NCBI RefSeq assembly: GCF_030272615.1
Contig: NC_081411.1
Coordinates: 40,723,140 to 40,787,139, forward strand
Length of the DNA: 64,000 bases
Origin: Cryptomeria japonica
Taxonomy: Eukaryota > Streptophyta > Pinopsida > Cupressales > Cupressaceae
Direction: 5' to 3'
Part shown: one piece after another, positions 46,436 to 59,600 of the stretch
How the letters are laid out: every line of letters begins with the position of its first letter
How positions within the stretch are numbered: the first letter of the stretch is position 1
Made by a program: the position numbers and the translations under genes
Notes under the pieces: model-generated
Database searches by the model: none
Seen by the model: the letters and a program-made list of their open reading frames with translations, nothing else
Told to the model about the DNA's origin: nothing

Positions 46436-48331
46436 GACCCCATATATCAAATTGGTTTTTGAATTTAACCACTTTTGTAGGTCCGCAGGAAACAAGATTC
46501 AACGCGTGGGAAACATTTTCTAGCGCATCCGGTTAACAATATAGCGCATCCTATTTTCTGTTCAGCACGTGGGGTTCATCATCTAGCATGTGACATCCTT
46601 AGTTTAGCACATAGTCCTCACTAACATTTTCCTATAGGTCTCGGCGCAGGAGAAAAACAAAACAGCGCATCAGAAATACAGAACAATGCATTAGGGAAAC
46701 AGAGTAGCGCATCACAGACATCTTGTAGCGCATCACAGACATCTTGTAGCACGTACAGTCGGTTCTGTAGCGCATCATAGACAGAAAACAAAGAGCTAAT
46801 TTGTAATAGAAATTAAAATTTAGACTTGTAGAAGTCCACGGAATTCATCTTTTTGTTAACTCACTGACTGGTTTTTTTTTTTTTACAAGTTACTAACATT
46901 TTGATTGTAGGTTTTAAATCTATTTAGGCTAGAATTAAAGTAGTTTAAATTTTTACTAACTTTTCTAAGTTAGGCAAAATTCAAATTTCTTTTGTTTCCT
47001 TGTTTAAGTAAAACTGAACTCACTTTTATTTTGGATAAGTAAAACAAACAACAATCAAAATTTTTCTTGCTTTTCTAGGAGAAAATTTATCAATTTGGGC
47101 TCTAAAAAGAACAATACAAATTTTCATTTTTGCAAAAGGCCTAAAAAGAATTTCACCATCCTTTGGTGCATAAAAGGATCCACCTTTAAATTTGGGCAAA
47201 GTAAAGAATCACACCAAGTCACAAAAGTCAGTTACAATCAAAGAGGGAAGTTATTCCCCTTTTGTCGATTTTCTTTTGTTGACCAAATCGAAGTTTTGCT
47301 TTGTTGACCAGGTTCTTTTTCTAGATTAAATAATCACTGATTTGAGAAAATAAAATAAACACCATGTTTTTATGGAGCAACATCTCCATATAGATCTTAG
47401 AAAATCATTGAATTGATAGGATAAAAAGAATAACTTGATTGCTTTGTCTCGAAAGTAGAAGGTATATGCTCTCCCCTTAACTGGGTGATCAAAAAAATAT
47501 ACTACTCTTATGCTTTCAGTATTTCAAGTAAATAAAACTCTTTAGCAAGCCTGCCTTCCTGAGGGGTTGAAATCAACTCTTAAAGCCATTTATGGTCGGT
47601 GTGAAGGGAATGACCTAAGTGGAAAATGACTTTGATGCCAAGTGTTCCAATCCACTATAATCAAAAGTGAAAAGTGACGAAAGTCCTTTTCAACGGTTGT
47701 GCGCAGTGATTAACCTTCCCCCAATATCCTTGAGATACGTAAAGCCTTTGTTCTAAAGGTTGGGAAGCCTCTTGAGGAAATCAATTTTTGCTATAAATAG
47801 AGCTCTCATTCCTCCATTTTATAAGATCCAAGTCTTTAGCATCACACTTATACTCAAATCCATGCAAGCTTTAATATATCATTTATGCTCATCATTTAGC
47901 CTCTTTTTTAGATAGGAATTAATCTAAATATGCATGTTTAGAGTATTTTCCTTATCATTTAGCTTAATAATAGACTAATATAGCATGCTAGGATAGTCTT
48001 ATCACTAATCTTGTCATCTTATAACTAGTTTATTGCATTTATAGGATCATGTATAACTTAGGATGCATTTCATCTTAAAATCAACCAAAGCATCCCTTGT
48101 TCTTGCATTTGTCATCCCTAAACCACTTTGCTCAGTAATCTGAGAGCAAAGACATTGGTTTGAGGGACCTTGTGAGATAGAGAGCCATGGAACCAACCTT
48201 GGGAAGCTGAGCCATATTTCATGACTCCATAGCTTGCACCAAGAAGTCCTGTGGGTGTGTAAGCAAAGTCTCTTTGAGCTCCGTTTTCCACATACTGAGT
48301 TCTATCGGCCCACTTTTCCCGCATACATTTC

Positions 48332-48351
48332 TAGCGCCCACCATGGGGCCT
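48332..48351 (+). other. Primer-binding site copy, unit 3
   Basis: TAGCGCCCACCATGGGGCCT, after the LTR-type end at 48327. The unit's leader is interrupted 46 bp later by the solo LTR. Confidence 0.7.
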
Positions 48352-48397
48352 GACCTCATATATCAAATTGGTTTTTGAATTTAACCACTTTTGCAAG

Positions 48398-49634
48398 TGT
48401 AAAGCGGAAAAATCGAACCCTAGTTGCTCTCCCCTCTCCAACTCCGAGGAGAGAGAAGGGAGGTCACTAGGATTGACAGTTTTCACTTGGGAGAGACTTT
48501 ACATTCAAAAGAGGGGTTGAAACCCACAAGATCCAATTCCACGCAATGCAAGATTGGATTCTAAATGAGTTTCAAGGGTTAAGACAGCAAGGCTACCCTC
48601 TTTTGTAAAGAATGTAGATAGAAAGATTGAACTAGGAATGCATGAAAAGTGAGAAAGATTCGCTTATAAACAGAGATAGGAATATAGGATGAAGCTGCGG
48701 ACCTGGAATTAGCAGTAAAATGTCGAGACGACGTTGTCCTGCAAATTTGAGCGAAAGTTGACGGGACGATGGCGCCCAGAGTGCACACGGTCCTCCGAAA
48801 AATCCGCGAAACGAAGGGGGATTTGTTCGTCTCTGCACAAGGATTCCAGATCTTCAATTTCAGCCGCGTACCTGCAACCTACACACAGAAAAGCGAAGAC
48901 GATTGGGGGGTTAGGGATTAGGGGTTTGCCCTTAGGTCAAACCCCGGTTTTGGAATTAACCAAGAAATGAGAAATGTTGTAAATGTAAATGTTTGTAATG
49001 TAAAACAAGTACTAGTACCTTGTTGTAAGGATGTTTGTATCCTTATATGCGAAGGTATAGATGTTGTATGTTGTATGTTGTATGTAGTAAGTGATCTCCT
49101 CTTCAATGGTTGAATCCTTGTCTTGAATGCAACAATTAGCCTTGAATGGAGACTTAGAATGATCAATTGCTTGAAGGAATGCTTGAATGCTTGAATGTTT
49201 GAGTATTGTTTCCACGTCTTGTACACATATGTCCTCTTTTTTTTATCTACCCAAATGGGAGAGGAAAATGTAGTTTATATACTTGTCAATTAAGGCTGAT
49301 AGACTGATTTTCCCGACCTTAGGCCGACCAGGAAATGTTATTTTCCAATTTGCAAACAAAAAGACTCGAAGCCCCATAGGAGACCGGGCCCAAAATAGGG
49401 CCAGGGACCAGGGCGCTGGGCGCCATGGTCCTGGGGGACCAGGGCGCTGGGCACTCTAGTCCCACCTCCCGGGACAACAGGGTGCAAGGAGGGATCAGGC
49501 AGGGTGCTAGAAAAATGCAGTTTTTAATGTTGTGGACAAGTTTCAGGGTCTCCATTCAGGTTTCGTGTTGCGTCGCCATCGTGAAGACCTAAATGCAGTC
49601 GAAATTGCAAGTGTCGCAATCTTAGGATGCTACA
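48398..49634 (-). mobile_element. Solo LTR of the gag-only family, TSD GCAAG
   Basis: Starts TGTAAAGCGG and ends GATGCTACA on the plus strand, matching 6896-8124 over 1237 bp. GCAAG at 48393-48397 recurs at 49635-49639, and the leader reads on when the insert is removed. The internal part is gone, as after recombination between two LTRs. The minus sign follows the full element's orientation. Confidence 0.93.
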
Positions 49635-50911
49635 GCAAGTCCGCGAGAAACAAGAATCAATGCGTGGGAAACATTTCCTAGCGCATCCGGTTAACAGTAT
49701 AGTGCATTCCATTTTCTGTTCAACGCGTGGGGTTCATCATCTGGCGCATGACATCCTTAGTTTAGCACATAGTCCTCACTAACATTTTCCTGTAGGTCTC
49801 GACGTAGGAGAAAAACAAAACAGCGCATCAGAAATATAGAACAACGCATTAGGGAAACAGAGTAGCGCATCACAACCATCTTGTAGCGCATACAATCGGT
49901 TCTGTAGCGCGTCACGGACAGAAAAAAAAGAGCTAATTTGTAATAGAAATTAAAATTTAGACTTGTAGAAGTCCACGGAATTCATCTTTTTGCTAACTCA
50001 CTGATTGGTTTTTTTTTTTTTACAGGTTACTAACATTTTGATTGTAGGTTTTAAATCTATTTAGGCTAGAATTAAAGTAGTTTAAATTTTTACTAACTTT
50101 TCTAAGTTAGGCAAAATTCAAATTTCTTTTTTTTCCTTGTTTAAGTAAAACTGAACTCACTTTTATTTTGGATAAGTAAAACAAACAATAATAAAAAATT
50201 TCTTGCTTTTCTAGGAGAAAATTTATCAATTTGGGCTCTAAAAAAAACAATACAAATTTTCATTTTTGCAAAAGGTCTAAAAAGAATTTCGCCATCCTTT
50301 GGTGCATAAAAGGATCCACATTTAAATTTGGGCAAAGTAAAGAATCACACCAAGTCACAAAAGTCAGTTACAATCAAAGAGGGAAGTTATTCCCCTTTTG
50401 CCGATTTTCTTTTATTGACCAAATCGAAGTTTTGCTTTGTTGACCAGGTTCTTTTCCTAGATTAAATAATCACTGATTTGAGGAAATAAAATAAACACCG
50501 TGTTTTTTTGGAGCAACATCTCCATATAGATCTTAGAAAATCATTGAATTGATAGAATAAAAAGAACAACTTGATTGCTTTGTCTTGAAAGTAGAAGGTA
50601 TATGCTCTCCCCTTAACTGGGTGATCAAAAAAATAGACTACTCTTATGCTTTCAGTATTTCAAGTAAATAAAACTCTTCAGCAGGCCTGCCTTCCTGAGG
50701 GGTTGAAATCAACTCTTAAAGCCATTTATGGCCGATGTGAAGGGAACGACCTAAGTGGAAAACGACTTTGATGCCAAGTGTTCCAACCCACTATAATCAA
50801 AAGTGAAAAGTGACGAAAGTCCTTTTCAACGGTTGCGCGCAGCGATTAGCTTTCCCCAATATCCTCGAGATATGTAAAGCCTTTGTTCTAAAGGTTGGGA
50901 AGCCTCTTGAG

Positions 50912-52255
50912 GGAGTTTATCACTGACGACCGAATAGGAAGCCTGATTACGAACCTTAGAAATAGAAACCTTGAGCTGAGTCAGTAACCAGAAATTTGTA
51001 ATATCATAGTGCAAGGGTGGGGAAGAATCCGCCCCCAAGATCTCTCACCATATATCTCCCAAGATAACTACTCAATTGTGAAGCAAATCTCTTTGAGTTA
51101 ATTTCTGGCAAAAGGCAAAAAAATGGGCGCCCTCTAGAGGGTGACACGGTTGTTTGAGCTAACGGAGTATCGAGACTAGTGGGCTATGGTATTACTTACA
51201 ACCCTTGAATAAAGAGTCTTTGTGGAAGTGTATTTATATTAACCAAACCTGTTAAAACATTGGGGATTTGAACACATCTTCACATAATATACACTTACTG
51301 TTTAGATTAGGCAAAAATGGTTATGTATTTTGTGTTGTGTTTGCATTTGTTACTTCATAAAATCATCCATCAAAATTGAAAACCTAAGGCAAAACACCAA
51401 AATCACATAAAACAGCCAAAACAGGGCAGTTTAGCACGTAAGAGCAACTTTTTAGCGCTTCAGAACCATCCTTTAGTGCATCAAAGTCTATCTTTAGCAC
51501 GTAAAATATTCATAGTAGCACTTCATCGAAATCTAGAAACAGTCAGAGACAATTAGCACGTCCGGAAAACAGCCTAGCGCGTTGAAGCATCAGCTTAGCG
51601 CGTAGGAGTCAAAAATCAGCACATCAGGTTTATCAGTTAGCACGTAGAAGACCCATACTAGCGCATGATCTTTTAAGCAAAACAAAAAACCAGATAAGCA
51701 GTCTAAAACAATTAGCACGTAGCCGGGGGTAGGTTAGCGCGTGTGGTCTTTTCCTTAGCATGTGAAGAAATTTATGTAGCGCATTTGGTCTCTGTTTTAG
51801 CGTGTGATCAAACCCAGAAAAATAGTGGGCAAAATAGTGGAAAATTTAGAAAATTTAGAAAACATTTTTGAGAGCATCCTTTCATTAGCTTCATCTTCAT
51901 CAAACTAGAGTGTCAAAAACAAAGCGTTAAAAACTATTTCTTAAGCAAATTTCGTGTCAAAACAAAAGTTGTCCAGAATCCAAAACTGATCGCACGATAA
52001 ACATATCTATCCTATCAAAATCAGGAAACATCATTGCAAGTGACGAATAGGTCCTTTATCATCTCACAAATTATATCTCAAAAACACTTGTTCAAAATCT
52101 CAGGTTGTCAAATCAAGTTTCCATATCGGGAGACTTTATCCATATCATTTGACATGCTTTGTCATGAGGGGGCATCTAAACCTTCACTTTGATAAAGTAA
52201 AACTTGAGTTTTCAAAACAAGATCAAATAAATCCAAAACAAATCAAAGGAAACCA
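50912..52255 (+). other. Single-copy part of the leader, copy B
   Basis: No supported frame. Holds the TAGCGC array (51432-51806) and a GGGCGCCCTCTAGAGGGTGAC stretch near 51125 with a short inverted repeat (CCCTCTAGAGGG). Confidence 0.6.
51432..51806 (+). repeat. TAGCGC short-motif array in 5' leader
   Basis: About 16 sites of the form TAGC(G/A)C(G/A)T with irregular spacing of about 20-30 bp. Further sites occur in each leader unit (about 44593-44860, 46500-46770, 49660-49920). Variants TAGCAC, TAGTGC and TAGCATG are as expected from CpG decay. The motif is the reverse complement of the array in the antisense PMD intron. Confidence 0.8.
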
Positions 52256-52657
52256 TTGAATAACTTACGCATGACTAATCCCCATATTCTGAGAAAAAAG
52301 AATATTTATCATAACACCACGTTGAAGAAACAACAACCAAGTTTTTCCAAATTTGTCAAAAGAAATAAATTTTTATACATCAATCATCAACTTTTTAAAT
52401 CTCATCAAACATTCATTCATCACGTCAAACTTTATATCCAGAACAAATCCAAAGAATTTGACAAAGAACCTTCGAAGACTAGGGCTTATTGTCAAAAATC
52501 TGCATTCAGTCAAATCATAAACTGTGGAGGAAAGATCAATCCGGCATTCTTTCCTGACGAGTGCATCACTTACAACACACCCCGATTTGAACCACCAACC
52601 TCGGAGCAACATATCGAAGAGGATTTTGTCCCCTTTGTCACAGAAAGCTTCTACTAA
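52256..52657 (+). CDS. Leader frame upstream of gag, uncertain
   Basis: 133 codons, Lys/His/Asn-rich, ending one base before the gag ATG (52659). The last part (TPRFEPPTSEQHIEEDFVPF) has more ordinary protein composition than the start. The absence of stops next to so broken a gag may be meaningful or chance. No domain recognised; copy A's counterpart is outside the window. Confidence 0.25.
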   Translation: MNNLRMTNPHILRKKNIYHNTTLKKQQPSFSKFVKRNKFLYINHQLFKSHQTFIHHVKLYIQNKSKEFDKEPSKTRAYCQKSAFSQIINCGGKINPAFFPDECITYNTPRFEPPTSEQHIEEDFVPFVTESFY

Positions 52658-52658
52658 A

Positions 52659-55600
52659 ATGCCTGTTACTCACTCTCAACAAAACAAACAAAGCGAGGCA
52701 CAAGCATAGTCCAGTATGAATCAGAGGTTATCAAATCCTTTTGAAGGTCCACATCTAGAGGATACTGAAATTTCTGAAGAACTCCTTCAAGAATGCCAAC
52801 TAGTGCTTCATTCCAAAAACTTGTGGAAAGACTCATGGAAAATGACAAGGAAAAATACTTGCTCATGCTCACAAGCAAAGGGGTTAAACTCCTTGAAGAC
52901 TTTGACACAGACATGTTTAGAATGAGATCTCAACATTACGAATATCAAGAACGACAACGAAAAGGGGAAGCACGCGACCCTAAATAAGATATTCCTGAAC
53001 AAAACATACCGGAACAACATACACCAGGGCAAAAAATTCCTGAGCAACACATCCCCGAGCTAAACATACCATTCCATACACCATTTCAACCTAGGATTAA
53101 TGCAAGGGAAGAACTCTTCCCTCGACAAAACAATGCGCCTTTGGTGGCCCTTACTCAATAAATGCAAATGTTACAAAGACAAATGCAAGACATGCAACAA
53201 GGGACAACAGTACAGTATTCACTAAATGAAATTTGTCCTTGTCCATTTGACAGAAGGTTGCACATGATCCCTTTTCCTTCGAATTCAGACGTGCCTAAAT
53301 TTGACAAGCACGATGGGAAAAGCGATCCCCATGATCATGTTAGAGAATTATGTACCATGAGTCTTGAATTTGCTCATGATGACACCTATCTGATGAGGTT
53401 ATTCCCAAGAAGTTTGGGAGGACAAACAATGGAATGGTTATCCAAGATCACACCTCCTGTCAGATCATTTGATGAATTGGTCAACAAATTCATAACACAA
53501 TATTCCTATAACATTCAACATGCTATAACCATGCTAGACGTTTGCAACACCAAACAGAAAAACAATGAAACATTCATAGTATTCCTTCAACATTGGCGAC
53601 ATATGGTTTCACGATATCCTCGAGACATTCCTGAAAAGGAGAAAATGGAAATTTTCATCGACAACTTGAATGGTGAGATGAGTTACAGGCTCAAACTCCA
53701 ATGCATACCATCTTTCGCTAAACTGATTGAAAATGACATTCAAGTAGAAGAAGCATGTGTCAAGAAAGGAACGCTCAAATTCTTCAAAGAAGGAACAGGT
53801 TCATCAAACTACAGTAACCAAAATAACACCAACTTAGATAAATCTAGATTTTGGACTCGAAACAAAAATAATGGAAATGAAGGCGACAATGAATCACATG
53901 ATCCAAAATCTAAATAGCCAGTGCTCGCATTATCAGGAAATCCTCAAGCTACAAAAAATCCTAAAGGTGCTAACCCCGACGCTAACACATACGCACTGAA
54001 TACCAATCAAGGTCAACCCAACACAAACAACACCGACGATACTCAAAACAAAACCACAAATCAAGGACCTAATAATAGTTCACAAGATGACACCAACAAT
54101 TTCCAAAAACGTGTCTTCACACCACTGGGACAATCACTGGAGTCAACATTCAGAGAACTCCTGGCAAACAAGATTATCTCTTTGCCCGCGATCAACAACT
54201 ATGAACCCCAAATCAAACCACCTTGGTGGAATGACTTGCACTTTTGTGATTTTCATCACAACAAAGGTCATCGAACGAATGATTACATGAGATTGAAAAA
54301 CATTGTTCAGGACATGATTGATAGAGGTGATTTAACGATGGATGGTCTCAAAACAAATGGTGACCATGGAGCCTTTAAAAAGCCTCTTCCAAACTACAAC
54401 AAAGATGGAGCTTCAACCTTGAACGATACATGTGGAGCTTGTATAAATCACATCTATAATAACACCATCAATCATATATAAACTGAAGACAATCATGTAA
54501 ATGTCATCACAATCCGAGACTAGCATAATCATGAATCTGTCAATGTAACAACCAGAGCTCAAAAATATGTCTTGAAGGGCCACACAACAACAACAAACAC
54601 TACACCAAAAATCCAATATGATTTAGTCAACCAACTACGCAAAATTCCTGCTCAAATATCTATACTAGAATTGCTAAAACTGTCGCCAAAACACAAAGAC
54701 ATATTGGAACAATTGCTGTTGGAAACCAATGTACCTCAAGATTTAGATGCTGTCAAATTCCAAGCCATGGTCACTCATATGACAGGGCCTCATAATCTCA
54801 CCTTCTTAGAGCATGATAATACTTCCTTAAGTCATCCACATAACACTCCTCTCCATATTGAAGTCATCGTCTATAAACACTGAGTAAAATGAGTCTTGAC
54901 AGATGGAGGAGATGGACTTAATATATGTACCTTAAGACTTATCCGTGCATTAGGCTTCTCAGAGGAGTCTATTGATCCATGCAAAAAAATTACTATAAAG
55001 GCATACGATGATGAGGAAAGATCCTCTAAAGGGACAATATTGTTACCCATTCAAGTTGGCCCCATATAAAAGGATACTATGTGTCAGGTCTTAGACATAG
55101 ACCTCACGTACAATATTTTATTAGGTCAACCCTGGATACATGAAATGCAAGCAGTGCCTTCTACATATCACCAGTGTGTCAAATTTCCCTATAACGGACA
55201 AGAGGTCTCTATATCTGCTTATCACAATCCATTTCAACATTGTAATGCAATGGGGATAGCCCGGGATAGTTTGGTTCCCCATAATAGGGAAAAACAGAAA
55301 TCCTCAACATCAGATCTACAGAAGGCAAAGTTTGAATCATTACCTGGAGATTTCAAGCAGAAAATGCAAATCAGAGAACAAGGCATGGGGGACTACTCTT
55401 TGAAACCCGTGTGTTTGGCCAACTTACCAGCATCACCTAGATCTCATGGATTACCTACAACATCAACACATCAGATAACTTAGCCCATCACTAAATTTGA
55501 TGGTACCTTCATCCAATTTGGCACTCTAGCACATGAATCAGAGGAAAAGGACATCCTTAGCTAGTTATACAAAGATGAGGAAGAAGATAACCAAGCAGCT

Positions 55601-56626
55601 ACTCTGGACATAGTTCTACCAACACACCTATATGGAAAGGGTTACTTAATCATGCAACAAATGGGATATGATGGTAAAGGACCTATTGGAAAACACAAAG
55701 AAGGAGTCACTAAACCAATAGACCTTCCTTCACAGCTCAGTAGAGACAAAACAAGATTGGGCTGTAAACTTACTTTCCTACTAAGAAAGATACCATGCAC
55801 GAATCCAAAACCTCAATGGAAAGCAAAGAAGAAGTAGAAAGAAGAATCCTGGCAGAAAGCACTATTTGAGTCAGTAAAAGCAATCTGCAAGGACCGTGAA
55901 CGTAAAGAACGGAAGCAACATCAGGAGAAACTCCTCAATTACAAGAAGGCCATATCTGCAGCAGTAGCTCATATTCAAGCACCAATATCTAAAAAAGTAG
56001 AACTACCTCCTGATATCATTATTCCTCCCCAAGGAGGAATAGTATATGAGCAAATACAAAAGGTAGAAGCCGGATTCGACACAGAATCAGTGAAAACTAT
56101 CAAACTGGTATCAATTATCAAAGATCTCTTTTCACCATACAACATACTTGTTTACAGTACTAAAAATATCTGGGATGATAACTCTGAGACTGATTCTAAT
56201 GAATATGAATGGGGTAGCTGCTCAAATGCTACTGGAGATACTGCTGACAATACTAGTTCCATATCCCTTTCTCAAGAAGAGCAGAACGCAAAAGATGGAC
56301 TACCTGAATTTGGACCACATAATATCTATTACGCTAAGGAAAGCGAACAGAAACATTATGAACAAGTCTATACGGAGGATGATACCATTGAAGACCTCGA
56401 CGGAATCCTGAACTTCTTTAGCACCCGAACCAATCACGATGAAACCTCTGTCTTGACACTTACAGTAGCAGAACTTGATCCACCAAACGATTCCTTACCA
56501 CTTGTCTTTCCTGACCTCATTGATTGGGATGAACCCGAAATGCATGATATACCAATTTTCCCAGACGATGAATCTGTTATCCACTACCTATGCACCGTTA
56601 ACCCAGAAACGGGGCTCTACCAGTAA
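52659..56626 (+). pseudogene. Tat gag-pro of copy B, with G-patch
   Basis: After a shift near 52795 one frame runs to 56626 through about ten stops. N-terminal part with an IPEQ-type tandem (about 52990-53060); Ty3-type gag about 53230-53800 (EWLSKITPPVRSFDELVNKF); knuckle-like CDFHHNKGHRTNDY near 54245, with Tyr for the last Cys; conserved linker ISILELLKLSPKHKDILEQL; protease-like part with TDGGDGLN and [11 protein letters not shown]; a G-patch (GYDGKGPIGKHKEGVTKPID) near 55668; a basic helix; an acidic linker. Copy B has one extra G near 56610 that pushes pol out of frame; copy A, aligned, lacks it. Confidence 0.88.
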
Positions 56627-59600
56627 ACACGATAATGATGTCTACAACCAAGGGAGTGCCAAGTCTCTCAGTCACAAAAATGAACCAAATAAAAGATCTA
56701 ATGCTGAAAACCAGTCAATGGCAGCTCTAGATCACAAAAAAGTAAAAATAAAGGACGCATCTAAGGGTGAAAACCTTTTTAAGGCACCTAAAGATGGGAG
56801 ACTTGACACTCTTCCTGAACATTTTCATGAGCGATCACCCATATTGATTGAGCCCACCCAATCAATCAACATTGGTACTACAGAAGCAGTCAAAAACATA
56901 CACCTGGCAGAATCTTTGATAGAGGAGGAAAGATCAGCATTTATCATTTTTTTTAAAGAAAAGCAAATTAACTTTGCTTGGTCATACGCAGATATGCTTG
57001 GAATTGATCCACACTTAATCATGCATCACTTGTCCATCTCTCTAGGAGTTAAGCTAGTCAAGAAAAAACTACGAAAGATGAATCCACGGGTAGCACTCAT
57101 GGTCAAGGCTGAACTAAAGAAACTATTAGATGTCGGATTCATTCAACCCATCGACTATATAGAATGGATTTCCAACATAGTACCAGTATCAAAACCAGAC
57201 GACAGTATCAGAATCTGCATTGATTTCAGAGATTTCAACAAAGCCTGTCCAAAGGACGACTTTCCTTTACCCAGTATCAACATAATTGTAGACCTCACAG
57301 CGGGCCATGCAATGCTCTCACTAATGGATGGTTTTTCAGGCTATAATCAAATAAAAATAGCCCCAGAGGATCAAGATAAAACAACGTTTACCTGTCCTTG
57401 TGGAATGTACTGTTGGAATGTTATGCCTTTTGGCTTAAAGAATTTAGGAGCTACTTATCAACGAGCAATGACAACAATCTTTCATGACATGATGCATACC
57501 TTCATGGAAGACTATGTGGATGATTTACTAGCTAACTCCTTCACTAGAGCAGAACACCTCAGCATCTTAACAAAGATTTTTGATCGATTGGAAAAATTCC
57601 AAGTCAGGCTCAACCCTAAGAAGTGTGTCTTCGGGGTTACATCGGGCAAGTTACTAGGCTACATAGTCTCAGCTAAAGGTATTGAAGTGGATCCAGCAAA
57701 GGTACAAGCCATTATGGAGATGCCACCACCAAAGAATATCAGTCAGCTCCGCTCTCTACAAGGATGACTTCAATCAATCAGGCGATTCATCGCTCAACTA
57801 GCTGATAAAAGTCTACCATTCAATCATTTTCTACATAAGAATGTACCTTTCAAATGGGAAGCCAAGTGTGCTGAATCTTTTTATCAAATCAAACAGTATA
57901 TAATAAACCCACCAGTTCTAGTACCACCAATAGCAGGAAAGACACTCATTTTATACATTTCAACAATAGATATATCATTGGGGGCACTATTGGCACAAGA
58001 AGATCAATAAGGAAAGGAACGAGCCATATACTACATCAGCAGGACATTGAATGGCTATGAACTCAACTATACATTCATTAAGAAGGCTTGTCTAATGGTA
58101 GTATTCGCTTCTCAAAAGTTCCGACATTATATGCTAGCACACACAATTAAACTAGTGGCAAAGATTGATCCTCTCAAATATCTACTCAGCAAGGCAGCTC
58201 TTACAGGTTGATTGGCTAAATGGGTAATGATTCTCAGTGAATTTGATATCCAATACACAAAACGAAGAGCTATCAAAGGACAAGCAATTGCAGATCAACT
58301 AGATGAAGCACCGCTACCAAGAAAACAAACTATGGAGATTGAATTTCTGGATAGAGACGTTCTTGCTATTTCTACTAAGCAATGGACCTTATACTTTGAC
58401 GGATCCTACACACAACATGGTCAGGTGCTGGCATTCTCTTCATCACTCCTGAAGGACACACTATACCAAGATCATATCAGCTTATGTTCCCATGCACAAA
58501 TAATGTGGCTGAATATGAAGCATTGGTTATAGGCATCAAAATGGTCGTAGAATGGAAAATCATGGAGTTAAAGGTCTACGGAGACTCACAACTAGTCGTC
58601 AATCAAATCAACAATGACTATCAGACAAAAGATGACAAGCTACTACCCTACAAACGAATGGTGGATGACTTCAAACAATATTTTATACACATCACCTTCG
58701 AGCAAATACCAAGGTTGAACAACAAAGTAGCTGATGCAATGGCTACTATCGCTTCATTACTACAGATTCCAGAGCAACAGAGTCGTTACGAGTTTCTAGT
58801 AGAGCAACTGTTCTCCCCAGCCTATGACCACTCTGAATCCCATGTTGTCTATGACTTGACTGGTTCAGATTTCCCTTTGTATGGACCAATATATGATTAT
58901 CTAAAGAATAATATTCTACCCATTGACCAATCCTAAAACCAAAAACATAACTTTATCCAACAAGCCGCCCGTTATACCCTTACTGCTGATACTTTGTACC
59001 GTCGAGGTCTAGATGGTACTCTTCTTTGTTGCCTTGATCGTAATGAATCTGATGCCGCTTTACACGAGCTTCACAAAGGTATTTGTGGCACACATTCAAG
59101 TGGGACTACTCTTGCTAAAAATCTTCTAAGGATGGGATACTACTAGCCTACAATGGAAAAAGATTCTTACCACTTCACCAAGAAGTGTCCTAAATGCCAG
59201 ATCCATGGCAATCTGATACATGCACCAGCACAAGAACTACAACCATTTACAACATCCTGGCCCTTTTGTCAGTGGGGACTTGACTTGGTCGGCAAAATTC
59301 ATCCTTCATCTTCGCATGGACACAAGTTCATTATAACTGCAACAGAATACTTTACCAAGTGGATAGAAGCAGTCCCCATTACCATAGTAACTGGAAAACA
59401 AGTTGCCTCTTTTATCCTAAACTATCTGATCTGCAGATATGGTATTCCAAGCTCCATCATCACCGATAATGGATGACCTTTCAAAAACCAAGATGTCCGA
59501 GAGCTATGTGAACAATTCAAAATACAACATCAGTTCTCTACACCATACTACCCCAAGGGGAATGGTCAGGCAAAAGAATCTAACAAGACAATACTAAAAA

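Larger units (their letters stand above)
43979..50911 (+). repeat. Tandem triplication of promoter-U5-PBS-leader unit, about 1.9 kb each
   Basis: Units 43979-45874 (1896 bp), 45875-47790 (1916 bp) and 47791-50911 (about 1879 bp after removing the inserted solo LTR and one TSD). Every unit starts at CTATAAATAGAGCTC, passes the LTR end and PBS, then a leader with TAGCGC motifs, and ends near GAAGCCTCTTGAG. The junctions (CAATTTTTGCTATAAATAG and CAATTTTCCCTATAAATAG) resemble the LTR's own CTATTTTTGCTATAAATAG, pointing to short-homology joining. The upstream U3 part of the LTR occurs only once. Small frames repeated in each unit (e.g. 47095-47307) are not supported as genes. Confidence 0.9.

Noticed and set aside
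47095-47307. 70-codon frame repeated at 50231-50443
   Set aside because: Lies in the leader units; unit 1 does not keep the same start, and there is no domain.
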